A stretch of 64,000 nt of DNA. Origin: Gautieria morchelliformis (Eukaryota > Basidiomycota > Agaricomycetes > Gomphales > Gomphaceae). This document shows positions 23,215-34,980 of the stretch, one piece after another. Positions within the stretch are counted from its first letter, which is position 1, and each line of letters opens with the position of its first letter. Where the stretch lies: assembly GCA_015179125.1 (NCBI GenBank), contig WHVA01000304.1, positions 62,001 to 126,000 on the forward strand, in the 5' to 3' direction. The translations under genes and the position numbers were made by a program. Below the pieces are notes generated by a model. That model did not search any database and had not been told where the DNA came from. It saw nothing but the letters and a program-made list of their open reading frames with translations.

Positions 23215-24267
23215 ATGCAGCCAGTCGAATATGTCATTTTTGATATGGACGGACTTCTCATGTAGGAATATCTATCGATCCACCTGACGGTCCATTTGAC
23301 GCCACTGATGATAGAGATTCAGAAAAGCAAGTAGCAGCACGTCCCATGTCAATTGCAGACGTTGTGTTTACATTCGACAAGCAGGATATATACGGATGTA
23401 ACGAATGAGATCTTGTTGCCATATGGAAAGGAAATGACCATGGACATCAAGGCCGGACTTATGGGAAAACGTTAGTTTTGATCTTGATGACTTAGTGAAT
23501 GTGCTACTTCACGCTCACGTATGATCCTTCACGTCCGGATGGTCTATCTCTCGCAGCTGAAAAGGAGGCGGCTAAACATCTCCTCTCGTTCTTCCCAGAC
23601 ATAGACTTAACTGCGGATCAATATATTCTAGAGCGAAGACAGAAAGAAGTCCTGCTGTGGCCGAACGTGTCACCGTTACCAGGAGTACTGAAACTTCTCC
23701 AGCACCTCCACGACCATTCAATTCCCATTGCTATAGGCACTGGCAGCAAAAGAGTAAACGTTGCTCGCAAGACCGACCACCTACCCCAAATGATCAACCT
23801 TTTCGCCGGTCACATTGTTTGTGCGGAGGATGTCGAACGAGGAAAACCTTGTCCCGATGTATTCCTGGCTGCAGCAGCTCGACTTGGAAGACGTGTTGGG
23901 CATGGTGATGGTCCTGTTGATGAAGATGCCCAGTTGGAGAGGAGCAAAGGTCTGGTATTTGAAGATGGGGTACCTCACTTTGTTACAACTCACTCCTAGA
24001 TATTCACTGACGTGTACCTGGTCAGATACCAGGAGTTCAAGCCGGGATAAGAGCAGGGATGCAAGGTGCGTGAAAATGAACTATTGACACCTTCTAGTAA
24101 CCGACATCATGATCGTCTCAGTTATCTGGGTCCCTGATGTGAGGCTGACTCCTCTTAACGACGGGAATGGTCACGGTGCGCATGAGACACTGGCCTCTCT
24201 TGAGGATTTCGTGCCAGAGAAATGGGGTCTACCACCATACCCGAAAGTGCCAGGTCCAACGGCTTAA
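23215..24267 (+). CDS. HAD-superfamily phosphatase (GS1/HDHD1-like)
   Basis: Small-molecule phosphatase of the beta-phosphoglucomutase-like HAD group. ATG 23215 gives MQPVEYVIFDMDGLL, with the nucleophile/acid pair DMD. After an intron come RIYTDVTNEILLPYGKEMTM and AGLMGK of the cap domain. Then WPNVSPLPGVLKLLQHLHDH and IPIAIGTGSKRVNVARKT (motif II Thr/Ser), and VERGKPCPDVFLAAA (motif III Lys). GLVFED at an exon end is motif IV, joined to AVPGVQAGIRAGMQ. It ends YPKVPGPTA, stop 24265-24267. Related enzymes act on pseudouridine 5'-phosphate or glycerol 3-phosphate; the substrate here is unknown. All four motifs present. Confidence 0.83.
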
Positions 24268-24352
24268 TACATTAAGCAAATCTGGAGAAGCACCATATAT
24301 ATGCAACGTACATTACTAGTACATGGGTACATACTAAATGGAATCAAATGGA

Positions 24353-25880
24353 TCAAAAGTAAGACCCGGCATGAGCGTATGAGGAGCTCTGTGGGCTTGC
24401 ATCGTTATCTGCAGAGAGGGTTCCGTCTGACTCCTGGCTTGTATCTGTTGAACGCCCAGGTCCAAAACTTGGTCGTGGTACGTCGAAAGGTTTAGTAACA
24501 AGTACTGACCGCCCGCTAGGGATCAAAGATTGCAATTCATTAAGAGCTGGTACTGGCTGGAAATGTACCTATACAGCATCGCGGGTCAGAGCCTGCAGCA
24601 TGAGGGCGGATTAAATCTCACTGTATCATTCAACTTCTGATAATTTTTTAGAAACGTGGTCACCGAATCCAGTTCATTCGCAATCCTGTTTCTTTTTGGC
24701 TTCTTATTGTCGCTCCCTTTACCAAGTGAAACTTTCTTCCCTACATCCTTCAGCCCCTCCAGCTCGCCCTTTGCTAGCTTGAGGAAAGCGACAGCATGCC
24801 CACCTCTCGACCCCGATTCCCCGGCATCTACCCCGAGCCATTTGTGCGACAACGCTAACGCAAAAGTCGCTTCGTTGGTAAGATATCGCCGTAAATCGGA
24901 AGATATATCTCCTTCACTGCGAGTCATAGCGAGGCTTCCAGCTGACGAGTATCCTGATTCGACGTGTATATATAATTTTGCGACCACTGCTGGAGAAGGA
25001 TGTGACTTTGGCAGAGGTGGTCCCGGGGAGAGCAAGGAATCGTAAGCTGATCTTGACATCAATTTGCGTATGGCTATATTATGTGCGTCCGCAAGAGCTA
25101 AACTGTCAAATGCACTCAATTTCGTGTCTGATCTAAACAAAACAAACCTAGGCGTACTGGGATAAAGCTGCAATGACATCCTTGTTCAAATCCGGGATCC
25201 GTCTACAAGTCTCCGCGTTGGCTGTCTCGCACTGGGGCAGGACGACTTCTGCGATGTGCAAGTATATCCCACTCGCGCGGCTCAGTAAGTTGGCCGCGAA
25301 GCTTATCTTATCGTCCTTGCTTCGTCGCTCAGTATCGGCGATGTGACGCTCATGTTCATAGTCGCCAAGAGAAAGGACGGTGCTGCGAGCAAGGTTGGAC
25401 AGTGCGAAAGCATATGTGAGTAGCGAGAAGGATAATTCAGCCGCGAGGCCCACGACCGATGTCCGAGGGGAAGAATGGAAGACATTGGAAGAGAGTGTAG
25501 TTCTCCAGCTGAAAACTTACACATTTATTCATGAGCAGTACGCGCATATTGTAACAATAGTGCTGACCTGGCTCAGCCCTGAAAGCTATTTCGTTCGCTG
25601 ATGAAATGTTCATAACCGCGTAAAGATGGGGGAAATAGTCATCCAAGATCTGCTATTGTCAGTCGGGAGGTGGAGGATCGAGCGAGGTTACTACCTTGAC
25701 CAGTTTAAGATAATCCTTCTCGCCATTAGTATGCTTACACTCCTTGAGCGCCGTACGTAGTCTCGCTCTAGCTGAGGTGGCAGTAGCAAGATGTGTGGTA
25801 TACTTACTGGACTTGTCCACGCATATTTCTGTGAAAGAGATCGCGCCTGTAGTAGGTAGCTCGTACTGGTAGCATTCCAT
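24353..25880 (-). CDS. palC: pH-response regulator PalC (BRO1-domain protein)
   Basis: In fungi PalC links the plasma-membrane alkaline-pH sensor to the ESCRT-III part of the Pal/Rim pathway. I place the start at the complement of 25878-25880 (MECYQYELPTTGAISFTEIC), because this block is the known N-terminus; an upstream in-frame extension is probably untranslated. BRO1-type helical repeats follow: YTTHLATATSARARLRTALK, FSWRTTLSS, GLAAELSFSLLTYAFALSNL, FAANLLSRASGIYLHIAEVV and LADAHNIAIRKLMSRSAYDS. The C-terminal part reads RYLTNEATFALALSHKWLG, then FLKNYQKLNDTVSFQPVP. It ends in a Ser-rich tail with stop at 24353. Five or six short introns. Looks intact. Confidence 0.82.
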
Positions 25881-26940
25881 GTTCAATGTTCGCCCTGGGC
25901 ACCCACTAACACCCAACGGCACCCCTTCGGCTCTTCTCTCTCTCACCCATCTTTGCATATACCCCGCAGGCTGTATATAGATGTTCGCAAAGACATCGCT
26001 TTTGCATTATGGCCAGGTTTTCCCCCTCTCTTCCCCAAGTCAACTGACGCTACTCAACAGCCCAATAAGAGCCCATCTCGAACCTTAGGTGGAATCCAGT
26101 TGTATCATCAGCTCCTGTGGTTCGACGCTCAGTGCTATTCGGACGCGGTGGCGAATGTCGAACCAGCTGCAGCCGAAGCACCATTGGGATATTTTTCTAG
26201 AAGACAGAAGTGCTAATTCTTTTAGCATGGCACAGATTCGCACTCGCCAACCCTACAACATCGTAGCACGCCTTTTCTTCACGATTTCGTCAATGTAGTG
26301 GTGTGCTCTCGCCCTGTGGGGACACCAACCCTGCTCAGCCCCTTCTCTTTCTCCTTGCACATCCAAAGCCCACTTCAACTCAATTTGCCCGCTCCTGCAG
26401 AAAGAATTACAGCTCTTGCGTAAAGTGGAAATTTCTTTCGAGTCTAAATTCGCCATTATCGGAGGCTGGCTCTCACAGTCCATCGAGACCGCCCATTCCG
26501 TCTGACCTGCAAGCTATGTTCGAAAAAGAGGAACTCGGAAAGCAGGGGATGAGCACGCGCTCGCGTTCCACAGCTCCTCACCCAGCATCGAAAAGCTCTA
26601 CGCTCGGAAATCTACATGTCAGAGACAAGAGGAAGTATATGGTCCAGGGCGAGATGGATAATGACGTGTGACGACGCGAACCCAGCTTCCAGTGACAATG
26701 AAATAATGAGCTCCGCTTACAGGCACACCTAATGTAACACTTCCTTCTCCGGATGACGAAGTTCGTACAAGTGTTACGGTTCTCAGATGACGTGTTTGCA
26801 GACACCAAAATAGCATTCATGCCAGCTTCTAACTTGTGGAGCGGACTTTCTTTAAGCTCTTTAAGCATTGCCTACGCTACACGTCTCCTAACGAGGGTCA
26901 TAGTGGACGCTGTGAAATAGTTTATATGCGTACAGTAATG
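25881..26940. other. about 1 kb between PalC and uL11 genes, no assigned gene
   Basis: The PalC promoter side and the uL11 3' flank meet here. On the plus strand a frame from 25982 (MFAKTSLLHYGQ) followed by a possible intron might start a small gene. Another frame near 26400 reads QLLRKVEISFESKFAIIGGW before a stop. I could not chain them into a protein of a known family. A short repeat (about 26806-26852, minus) matches a stretch at 18866. Confidence 0.4.
26806..26852 (-). repeat. short dispersed repeat, copy B
   Basis: Read on the minus strand it begins CCACAAGTTAGAAGCTGGCA and resembles the stretch at 18866-18912 over about 44 bases with about seven differences, mostly transitions. Confidence 0.4.
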
Positions 26941-27599
26941 CTACTCCTCTGGGATATCTACCTCGCCCGAGTTGATGCCATCGATAATATCGTGCGGTGC
27001 TTGACCATCAATCGTACAGCCAATACTCTGGGCAGTGCCGAGAATTTCCTTCGCCACGCCAGCCAGCGACTTGGCTAGCGATTTTGAACGCATGATGCGT
27101 GCAATGCTGATGATCTCGTCGAGAGAGATGTTACCGCTGTGTTTGATGTTCTTCTCCTTCTTGCGATCACGTGGAGGTTCTATAAACGTGAATCAGCAAG
27201 AGAGTTGTGGCTTTCGGGACGAACGAGGTACCCTTTAAGGCGCGAATAACGAGAGAGCTTGCAGAGGGTACGACGGCAACGGCGGCCTGACGGTTTTGGA
27301 TCGTGAGTTGGACGGTGACTCTGAGCCCTTTCCAGTCTCCGGTGGCCTTTGCGATGTCTTCACCGACTTTCTTCGGTGACTGCAACACACAGTGAGTGAG
27401 AATGGCATCGACAAGCAGGCCATTGAGACTTGCCAGACCAAGGGGGCCTATTTTGGGGGCAAGAGCTGAGGAGGCTCCTACTTCGCCGCCTGTCGCGCGC
27501 AGGTAGATGATTTTGATCTCGTTGGGGTCCTGGAGCAGCGGAGAGTGAGCAGGGCAGTCAGAGGGCCGACTGTCGCCAACGTACCAATTTGGGGGCCAT
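26941..27599 (-). CDS. RPL12: 60S ribosomal protein L12 (uL11)
   Basis: Component of the GTPase-associated stalk base of the large subunit. The start is the complement of 27597-27599 ([20 protein letters not shown]). Exons continue [80 protein letters not shown] and [20 protein letters not shown]. It ends GEVDIPEE with the stop at 26941-26943. Length about 165 residues as expected. Three or four introns, typical of ribosomal protein genes in these fungi. Intact. Confidence 0.95.
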
Positions 27600-27805
27600 G
27601 ATGAGTGAGGGGCGGGAGCAGAGAAGCAGAACTCGATATTTCAAGACAGGTGTACAGCACCCCGAACCATTGGCGCCATCCGCAGTTGGTGACGGCAGAG
27701 ACCGGCATCCCTGGTATGCATTGCGCCTGGGCACGTGACTCTGGCTACGAACGTTCTCTCCGACGGACTGCCCAGCTATAGTAGGTCTGTGCTGCTAGGC
27801 AATGC

Positions 27806-28911
27806 ATGTCGGATTCCTCCCATACTACCACGCTCCCCCCCAGATTTGAGGATGCTCAGCTCGACCACCTCGTCGTCCTCATAGGTAGCGTCCCTTGTCC
27901 TTCTTCAGCCTTGTCCCAACATCCTTGCAGCAGACATGCTCCAACGCCTCATTATCCACAACGATAAAATCCCCTTGTCTCCGTACGTCCCCCAACGCTC
28001 ATCTCGCCTCCCGCTGAGCCCCCCACCAAAGAGAGTCGCTCACCAGGTTCCATTCGCGCTCACCACCGGCAATCACCGTCCTCGAATACCTTCGCCGCAT
28101 CGCCAAATACACGAATGTGGAAGTACGTCCATCATTCTCTCCTGCTGCCTTGAATTGACCAGCCGCCCAGCGAACATGCCTTATCATCACTCTGCATTAC
28201 ATCGATCAGATATGCGCACGCGTCGCCCGCTTCACCATCTCGTCACTCACAGTACATCGCTTCATCATCGCTTCTATTGCTGTCTCCAGCAAGGCCCTCT
28301 GCGACGTATTCTGTACCAACAGCTTCTATGCCAAAGTAGGCGGCCTCCGTGTCATGGAACTCAACGTCCTCGAAAAGGATCTCCTAGCCGCAATCGACTG
28401 GAGACTTACGGTATGCCACTTTCCTTCACCGCTTCCTCCTTTTCTGCATCCCTCCAAGCCTTTTTTGCCGACGTCATGTTGCCTTGCCGACAATTAGTGC
28501 ACACGCGAACTCCTCCAAGAGTACTACGTAAATCTAGTGCGCACGCATAGCACAGGGCAGTACAAGATCGATGACCTTCAGGTCCCTCTCACTTCGTCTG
28601 CCAGCGATATCTCGCGATCACCCTCCGCGAGTCCGGTAATCCCTGCCAAGCAGGAGCAAGATCCCGACCCCCTGGCCATCGCAGAGCCATCTAGTGTCCT
28701 CATGGGCAAGACCGTATCTCCCCCGTCGTCGCCTCCTGCCCAGACAGGCCCGTCGGCGCTCGAACAGAATATGGCCTTTGCCGCCTTGCAGGTCGTCATG
28801 TCCCCATGTGTGGGCGCTAGCATCTTGCCGGAGAAACGTACAAGTGCACATCTCGTAGACCAGCCAGATGTAGATACCATCCGGCCTGTGAAACGCAAGT
28901 TGGGAACATGA
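27806..28911 (+). CDS. Pho80/Pcl-type cyclin
   Basis: Likely partner of a Pho85-like CDK controlling phosphate, carbon or glycogen responses. ATG 27806 gives MSDSSHTTTLPPRFEDAQLD, followed after an intron by ADMLQRLIIHNDKIPLSP. The cyclin box is spread over small exons: RFHSRSPPAITVLEYLRRIA, ACLIITLHYIDQICARVARF, SLTVHRFIIASIAVSSKALC, NSFYAKVGGLRVMELNVLEK and LLAAIDWRL. YAKVGGxxxxELNxLE is diagnostic for Pho80/Pcl6-7 cyclins. The last exon (LLQEYYVNLVR...) has a Pro/Ser-rich tail and ends RPVKRKLGT, stop at 28911. Which CDK partner it uses cannot be seen. Confidence 0.85.
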
Positions 28912-29214
28912 CCGCGCAGTCAAAATACAACGAAAAAGCATCTTATAAAAAGTTACTCCTCGTTCACTCAACTACTCGCACACAAACATAGCCGGCTAGC
29001 GAACTGCAGCGCGCTACAAGTACTCTATAAAATCATCATCAAGTCCGCGCCGCCTGTCGTCCTCTTTACACGCTTGTTTCAAAAAAAGTCAAGGTAGAAT
29101 ACGGACGGAGCTGCAGAAGCTTATGGGGGGTGTTGTGGATACTGAAGGATCGGCTGTGGGTCGGTCGGTGGTGTCTGAAATGAATATCGCCTCCGGACTA
29201 GGGAGGGTTGCCCG

Positions 29215-29448
29215 TCAATGGGCTCCGCGGTTCGCCTTCAAGGCGGAGAGCATCTTCGCAAGCGCATTGATTTGGCCTTTTTGCACCTTCTTGGGTCCGT
29301 CGCTATGGCCATCAGTGGACCCGACATCAGACGTGCTGGCGGACACCTCGGCGCGCTGGTAGACGGGCGACGACTTTGAGGCGTTGGACCGCTCGCTGAT
29401 CGTGTCCAAGGCGCCCGCTGCCGCCTGCGCACGCGCTTGCGTCTTCAT
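29215..29448 (-). CDS. small ORF of 77 codons, unknown
   Basis: A frame from the ATG at 29446-29448 (MKTQARAQAAAGALDTISER) runs to a stop at 29215-29217. It is Ala/Ser-rich and ends with a helical basic segment, KKVQKGQINALAKMLSALKA. A splice acceptor-like CCCCTTAG lies just upstream, so it could be the last exon of a gene whose 5' part I cannot find; a 35-base T tract (minus-strand reading) lies 130 bases further upstream. It could also be a chance ORF in GC-rich DNA. No family recognised. Confidence 0.3.
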   Translation of the reverse strand: MKTQARAQAAAGALDTISERSNASKSSPVYQRAEVSASTSDVGSTDGHSDGPKKVQKGQINALAKMLSALKANRGAH

Positions 29449-29581
29449 GGTGTACCTAAGGGGCGGAGGCGCGAAAACATGTTCATGGGGACGCACATGG
29501 CACCCGCGTGGGAGCTCATTCTGTTAGAGCCGTCAGCACATGCTACCCGGAAAATTCCAAATAAAGTAGGCCAGGGGAAAG

Positions 29582-29616
<35 letters not shown>
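29582..29616 (+). repeat. poly-A run of 35 bases
   Basis: An unbroken run of 35 A, followed by a purine-rich GACAGACAGAAAGAGC stretch. No target-site duplication or retroposed body was found beside it, so it is treated as a simple repeat in the 3' flank of the kinase gene. Confidence 0.9.
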
Positions 29617-29618
<2 letters not shown>

Positions 29619-29733
29619 CAGACAGAAAGAGCAGAAGAAACAAAACAGAGATATATTCACCAATTCCCAAGGCACGCCTGATATGACTAATATTATTGAA
29701 TTACCAGTAAAAGTCCATTAGCAAATAATATCT

Positions 29734-32469
29734 CTACATAATGAAAGGCACACGCCACTGACTCTTGAGGTTAGCAGGCGGCGACGGGAGCGGTGGTTTC
29801 TGTTTCTTGCCGGGGGGCAACGGGAGCGCAGCGGCAGCCGTGACGTCCGGTTCCTTCTGCGCATTGCGCCAGCTGGAATTGGCGGAGACACTCGTCGCAA
29901 CAGTCGACACGCTCCGCACGCTCCCGTTGCTGAAGCGCGTGAACGCAGAGGACGCCGTCGTCCCACCCGAAATAGAACTCGCGGAGCTCGACGTCCGCCA
30001 GTTGCTCGAACTCGCACCAGACTGCGGCGTCGCACGCCCCCGTGTGCTGTTCGGGGACGAGCCACGCTCCCCCAGCTTTTCCATCCCGACGAGCGCAGAC
30101 GAGCTGCGGCTCGCGTCGCCGCCCCACCGTTCGAACTGCGGCCCCCTGGACACTACGGGGAGGGTCAGCTTCGGGTCGGCGCGCCAAGGCGACGACCCAC
30201 GCGCACGGGGCTCTTTCCGACGCCCGCGGCCCCACGGCTCGGATTTGGGCGGGGACGATGTGGGGTTGAGGCCCATGATGAGGGAGCTGACGTTGTGCGC
30301 CGTTGCGGACGTGGTGTCTGAAGGCGCGGGACGCTCGCGGTGCGCTGGCCGCGGCCTCTGCTGGGGTGGCCCGGGGAGCAGGAATGGCACGGGTGGCGGG
30401 GCGTTCAGGGCGATGGCGTCGCTGCTGCTCATGCGGAGGAGGTCTTTCCACTTGCTCGCTTTCTTGGCGGGGCTGGGGGTCGGCGGCGCAGCGGAGCGCG
30501 CGGGCGATTTGGAGCCCTTCGAAGTTTTGCTGATCTCACGCGCGAGCACCTGGGACGCGACGGCGAGGTCCTGGGCAAGGTCACCTGTTGACGACTCTGG
30601 GGCGGCGGCCGCGTGTGCGCCTTTGCCTTTACGGGCCCCGCGTTTGCGGCGCTTGGCGGTGGAGGTCGTGCGGGAACAGGACTCGACGTCGTCCTCTTCC
30701 TCTGGGAGATCAGGCTCGGCGAGCTCAAACTCGCCCTCGATGTTAGTTGAGAGGGGGAGGAGCATGCCGCGCTGGGAGGGAGGACGGGAGTCGTCTCCGC
30801 GGGCACTGACCGGTCGGGAGGACGGGCGACGGGAACGCGGGGTAGGCGCAACGGGATTGAAGTGACCACGGATCGCGGGGCAGGAGCGGATGTCTGGGAA
30901 AGCATGGCGGGGAGGTTCTTGACCCAGAGGCCAAATTCCTCAGCAGTGACGCGCTGCGCCTCGCCGCCAACCGTGTCATCGAGGATACAGAAGACGCGGG
31001 TTGCGAGAAACTCTGCTACCTCGCGGGTCATGCCCGTGAAGCGCTGCATAAAAAAGGTGACGGGTTCGGCCCGGAAGAATTCAAATGAGGGACAGGCACC
31101 AGCAGTCGTGTCCGACCACGGATTATGGTGATAGAGCCTGTGGAGCATGAGAAGGCATAGAAGCTTGATTACGGTAGAGAGACGCACATGTTGATAAGGA
31201 CAATACCAAGGGACCATACATCAGCCGCCCGTGTCGAATAAGTTGGGGCACAGTTGTTTCTGCACTCTGGGAGGGCGTGAGGGCGGAAAATTTTGACTGC
31301 ACGAGAGACTGACCGTAGCTCATGTAAGGGGCGCTGCCACAATCCATATCGGCAGACTCGGGTTCATTAGTAGCCAAACCAAAGTCAGTAAGCTTTACGA
31401 TGACGCGACGCTCCTTCCGACCGTCAGCGGTATCTATGCGACCGTCTGTGACGATAAAGTTTTCAGGCTTGATATCACGGTGAAACACGTTTACGCGATG
31501 ACAGCTTGCGACGGCATCGCACATTTGCGCAAACATGGAAGCGATGAGGCGAAGGCGGTTCGGGGAGAGAAGCTGAGACGGGTGGAGGGAGGAGAGGAGG
31601 GATGGAGTGGGAGGAGTAACGGAAGGACAGGCCGTTGGGGAAGCATGTGCTTGTTCATCGGTGTGATCGCGAGCCTGCTCCAAAAAGTAGAAGAGATCCT
31701 CACCGGGAACGCACTCGAGGACCAAGAGCAAGAAGGAATCGGTTTCGAGAGTACGATGGAGGGTGACTATATTGGGGTGGACCGGGATGGACTGGTGAAC
31801 GGTGGCCTCGAAGAGCTGAGCCTCTAGCGCGTCACGATTGAGGTTTGCCTTGGAGAGACACTTGATTGCGAACTCGCGGCCATAGGTTACGGCGGGACCG
31901 GACGGCTGCTGTGGAACGTCAAGTTCCAAGTCGTCGCCGAATGCGAGCTGGTGGTCGTCGGAGAGAGGATTGTTGTCTGTACTGATTATTTCGCGGACGA
32001 GATAGACGACAGCATAGCTGCCCGAGCCGAGCTTTCGGACGACCTCGAACCACTTTGCGGGATCCTGGAGGGCAGGGGATGTCGGGGCATTGGGCACCGG
32101 GACGGGGCGGATATGCTCGCCGAGGAGACGAAGACCTTCGCCGACCCAATCCTGTTCGTTCAACACATCTTCGAGAGCGACCGGGGAGAGAGCATGGGGC
32201 AGACTGCGGGCGCTCGTGTTGTCGGACTCGAGACGAGAGAGCCTCTGCGGGGAGATGTTGACGTAGGGGGATCGTGGAATTGGGCGTGAAGGGGTGGAGA
32301 GGGGGGATGGGGATGGGAGCGAGGGGCGGGGGGCTTGGGGCGGGAATGCTACTGGGGGCGGGGGAACGGAGAGCGGGGGGAGACTGGCTGGCGACGACGA
32401 ACACAGCGATTAGCAGCTGGACGCTGTGGAGCACGACGAGGACGCACCAAAAGCAGCACGAGAGATCAT
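29734..32469 (-). CDS. serine/threonine protein kinase, Ran1/Sks1/Vhs1-like
   Basis: The best start is the complement of 32467-32469 (MISRAAF). An intron with donor GTGCGT and acceptor GTCGCCAG then brings the Pro-rich leader into the frame of DVLNEQDWVGEGLRLLGE. The kinase domain follows: VRKLGSGSYAVVYLVRE (Gly loop), FAIKCLSK (Lys), NVFHRDIKPENFIV (catalytic loop), VKLTDFGLA (DFG) and CGSAPYMSYEC across an intron. Then AADVWSLGIVLINM and LYHHNPWSDT. The Gly loop wording and the GSxxYMSxEC activation segment suggest the Ran1/Sks1/Vhs1 group of nutrient-responsive kinases. A long Ser/Ala/Pro-rich tail of some 350 residues ends QWRVPFIM, stop at 29734. The loop insertion before RLRLIASMF is long. 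Intact. Exact orthologue uncertain. Confidence 0.82.
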
Positions 32470-32842
32470 GTCGGTATGTTTCTTCAAAGCTGGTCGGACC
32501 CTGTGAAAGCGATGAGAGAGCGCTGTTTCATCTGACCGGGCCTGGGGCATGCGATGAGGAACCCCCCGTTCGCGAGAGGGGTCGGCGACGGGGGCGACGA
32601 CGAGGAGAGGGAGAGGGAGAGAAGGAAGAGGGAAAGAGAAAGAAGCGTGTGGGTCAAGTAAGGTCGAGAAAAGGGACGCCCACTGGGCCACGCAGACGCT
32701 GTGTCACTCCATATGGCGCCGCACATGCAACACTTTCCCATCATTTGGCGTGCTGCGGCAGATAAGTAAATTGCAATGTAGCAGTAAGGTAGCTGCAATT
32801 TGCTGGTCAATCCAGACACTATTCGACGATTCTCCATTCCGC

Positions 32843-34901
32843 CTATTTCGCGGTCTCCAGCATCCGCCACCACGCATCCGCCGCGCCGCGTGTCTGGCCA
32901 ATGATTTCGGCCGCCCGGCCGCTCTGCCCATGGCCTCGCAGCCAATCGGCCCACGCCAGGCTCGCCTCCACCGCCAGCCCCTCCCGTTGCCGCCAGGCCT
33001 CGTACAGCATCTCCAGCACTTTCTCCGCGTCTTCCAGCCTCGCCTCGTGCGCAAACACCGCTCGGAAAAACGCCCCGGTTACTAGGTATGTCGACACCAC
33101 CCGGCGCAGGTTTCCCACCCGCGTCGTCGCGGTGGGGGCTGCTCCCACGCGATGCAGAATCCGTGTAGCGTAGTGGATCGCCAGGGTCACATGCAGCTCC
33201 CCTTCTCCAATACTGTCCCGGAGTAGTCCCTGTTTAGCCCGTTAGCCACAATTAAATGGCCCCTCCATACGTTCGCACCTCACATGTCTCTTTTGCGTTA
33301 TCGCCCTCTCCCAGGCCCCACATCCACACACGCCCCCGCCCCTCCCCGGCCACAGCCCGTCGCGCCTCCGCCCACGCCTGCGCAACCGCCGCCTCCCCCA
33401 CCCCGGCCAGCCGCTCTGCGTCCAGTCGCGCGAGCCACACCGCCCCGTCCCTGCACCCCTGCGTGTACTTCCGTCCCTGCCGCACGGCCTTTTCCAGGTC
33501 CCCCGCATCCGCACTCAGCAAGCGCACGTGTGCAGCCAGCACCCGGGCGTCCACGTCCGCCTCCGCCGTCAGTGACCGTAGACACCCGACAAGGTATTTA
33601 CGCTGCGACACATCCAGTTAGCTGGGCCCACCCCCGAAATGAGTCGCTAACCAAATTGGGATCTAGCTCCCGCTGCTGACACCACTCCTCGACAAACTCC
33701 GCATACGCACACGGTACGGCGCCGCCCAGGGTCCGTGCTCGGCCAAGCAGTTCTTCATTTGCCGCTTTTAATCTATCCACAAATTCCTCGCTTGCTTCTG
33801 GCTCCCCGGATGCGGGCAGAAACCGTGTCGCGTGCATCTTTAGCGCTGCGGGGTCGCTGGGAAGGGTCTCCGCCAGGAGTCCATGCAAATGCCCGAGAAG
33901 TGAGGCACGAAGCGGAGTCGGATATGTGTTCACGAGCGCATGCAATGATCGAAATAGGTGCAGGTGTGGGTTCGCTATCGTCTGTGAGCAGATGGCAGAT
34001 CAGTTGGTAGCCCGCGTACCTTTTGCGGCCTCACTAATAACAGCCATCACTATCCCACCCTGCATGATCTCCCTGCGCGCTTCTTCGCTTACGTCTTCCC
34101 TTGTATCCGTCACTATACTTGCTCCACCCACGCCGAGCACGTCCCATCGCCGTCTGAGCCCCTCTACAAACCCAAGCTCAAATTTGACGTACTCTGTCCA
34201 CAGCGGCACATTCTCCTTGTTCAGCCGGATCCCGCGTTGCAACAGCGCGCGAGCCGCCGGCGGTGATAGATTGTCCACCTCATGCTGTGCTGCAAACACA
34301 TACAGCGCAGGCTCGTTAGGGTGCAGCTGCAGCGCCCTAGATAAGTATTGCCCGTAAGTGGGATGTATGCGGCCATCATACACCCTGCGCACCGTGCAGA
34401 TATCCGGCCCACCAGTGCACGTGCGCCCTCGCGCTTCGCAAGCTCGATGTATTGCACCCACAGCGCGACGTCGGCTTTGAACTTGCGCAGCGCACGCTCA
34501 AAGATGTGAAACTGCCGCCGCACCAGTGCAAAGTCTGATATTGACGGGGCCGCGACAGGCAGATCTTAGAGAAAAATATATAATTTCAGTGTGAGGCCAC
34601 GCGTCAGACGAATAAAAATGACAGACTCAACCGCTTCAGGCGCCGTCGCCGCAGTGCCTCCAGACCCATCTCATACGCAGCGTATCGCAGAAAGTCTCCC
34701 TTTTTTGGTATGCGTCGTACAAGTGCAGACTCGAAGGCAGTACGCCTTTTCATAATTGATTTTATTTCGGACTGAGGTGCTTGTCACGGCTGAGTGACTG
34801 AGGGTGATTGGGCGACGACAAACCTTGGAAAACAGGCCCTTCTGCTCAAGATCCTTGAGCTCCGTGAGCATCTGTTCCTGCTGGAACTCGACGCGCTCCA
34901 T
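32843..34901 (-). CDS. UTP6: U3 snoRNP-associated protein Utp6 (HAT repeats)
   Basis: Part of the UTP-B complex of the small-subunit processome, needed for 18S rRNA maturation in the nucleolus. Start at the complement of 34899-34901 (MERVEFQQEQMLTELKDLEQ), the usual Utp6 opening. Then SIMKRRTAFE and RRQFHIFERALRKFKADVAL. HAT-type helical repeats follow: ALQLHPNEPALYVFAAQHEV, ARALLQRGIRLNKENVPLWT, EYVKFELGFVEGLRRRWDVL, AYAEFVEEWCQQRELD and RDGAVWLARLDAERLAG. The last is ALAWADWLRGHGQ-like helices ending AADAWWRMLETAK, stop 32843. Six or so introns. A 79-base gap separates it from the divergent gene at 34981. Intact. Confidence 0.85.
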
Positions 34902-34980
34902 GGTGGTGTAGACTACGAATCGTGTAGGGCTAGTCGTGCAGAATATTCAAACTCCGCCGTCTTAGTCAGACCCGTCGAGG

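Noticed and set aside
29571-29640. Poly-A run as the tail of a SINE or processed retrocopy
   Set aside because: No body with pol III boxes, no intronless gene copy and no flanking duplication were found.
29765-30865. Long plus-strand open frame of 366 codons
   Set aside because: It is antisense to the GC-rich disordered tail of the kinase gene, which has recognised kinase motifs in the same transcript. Low-stop GC-rich DNA explains it.
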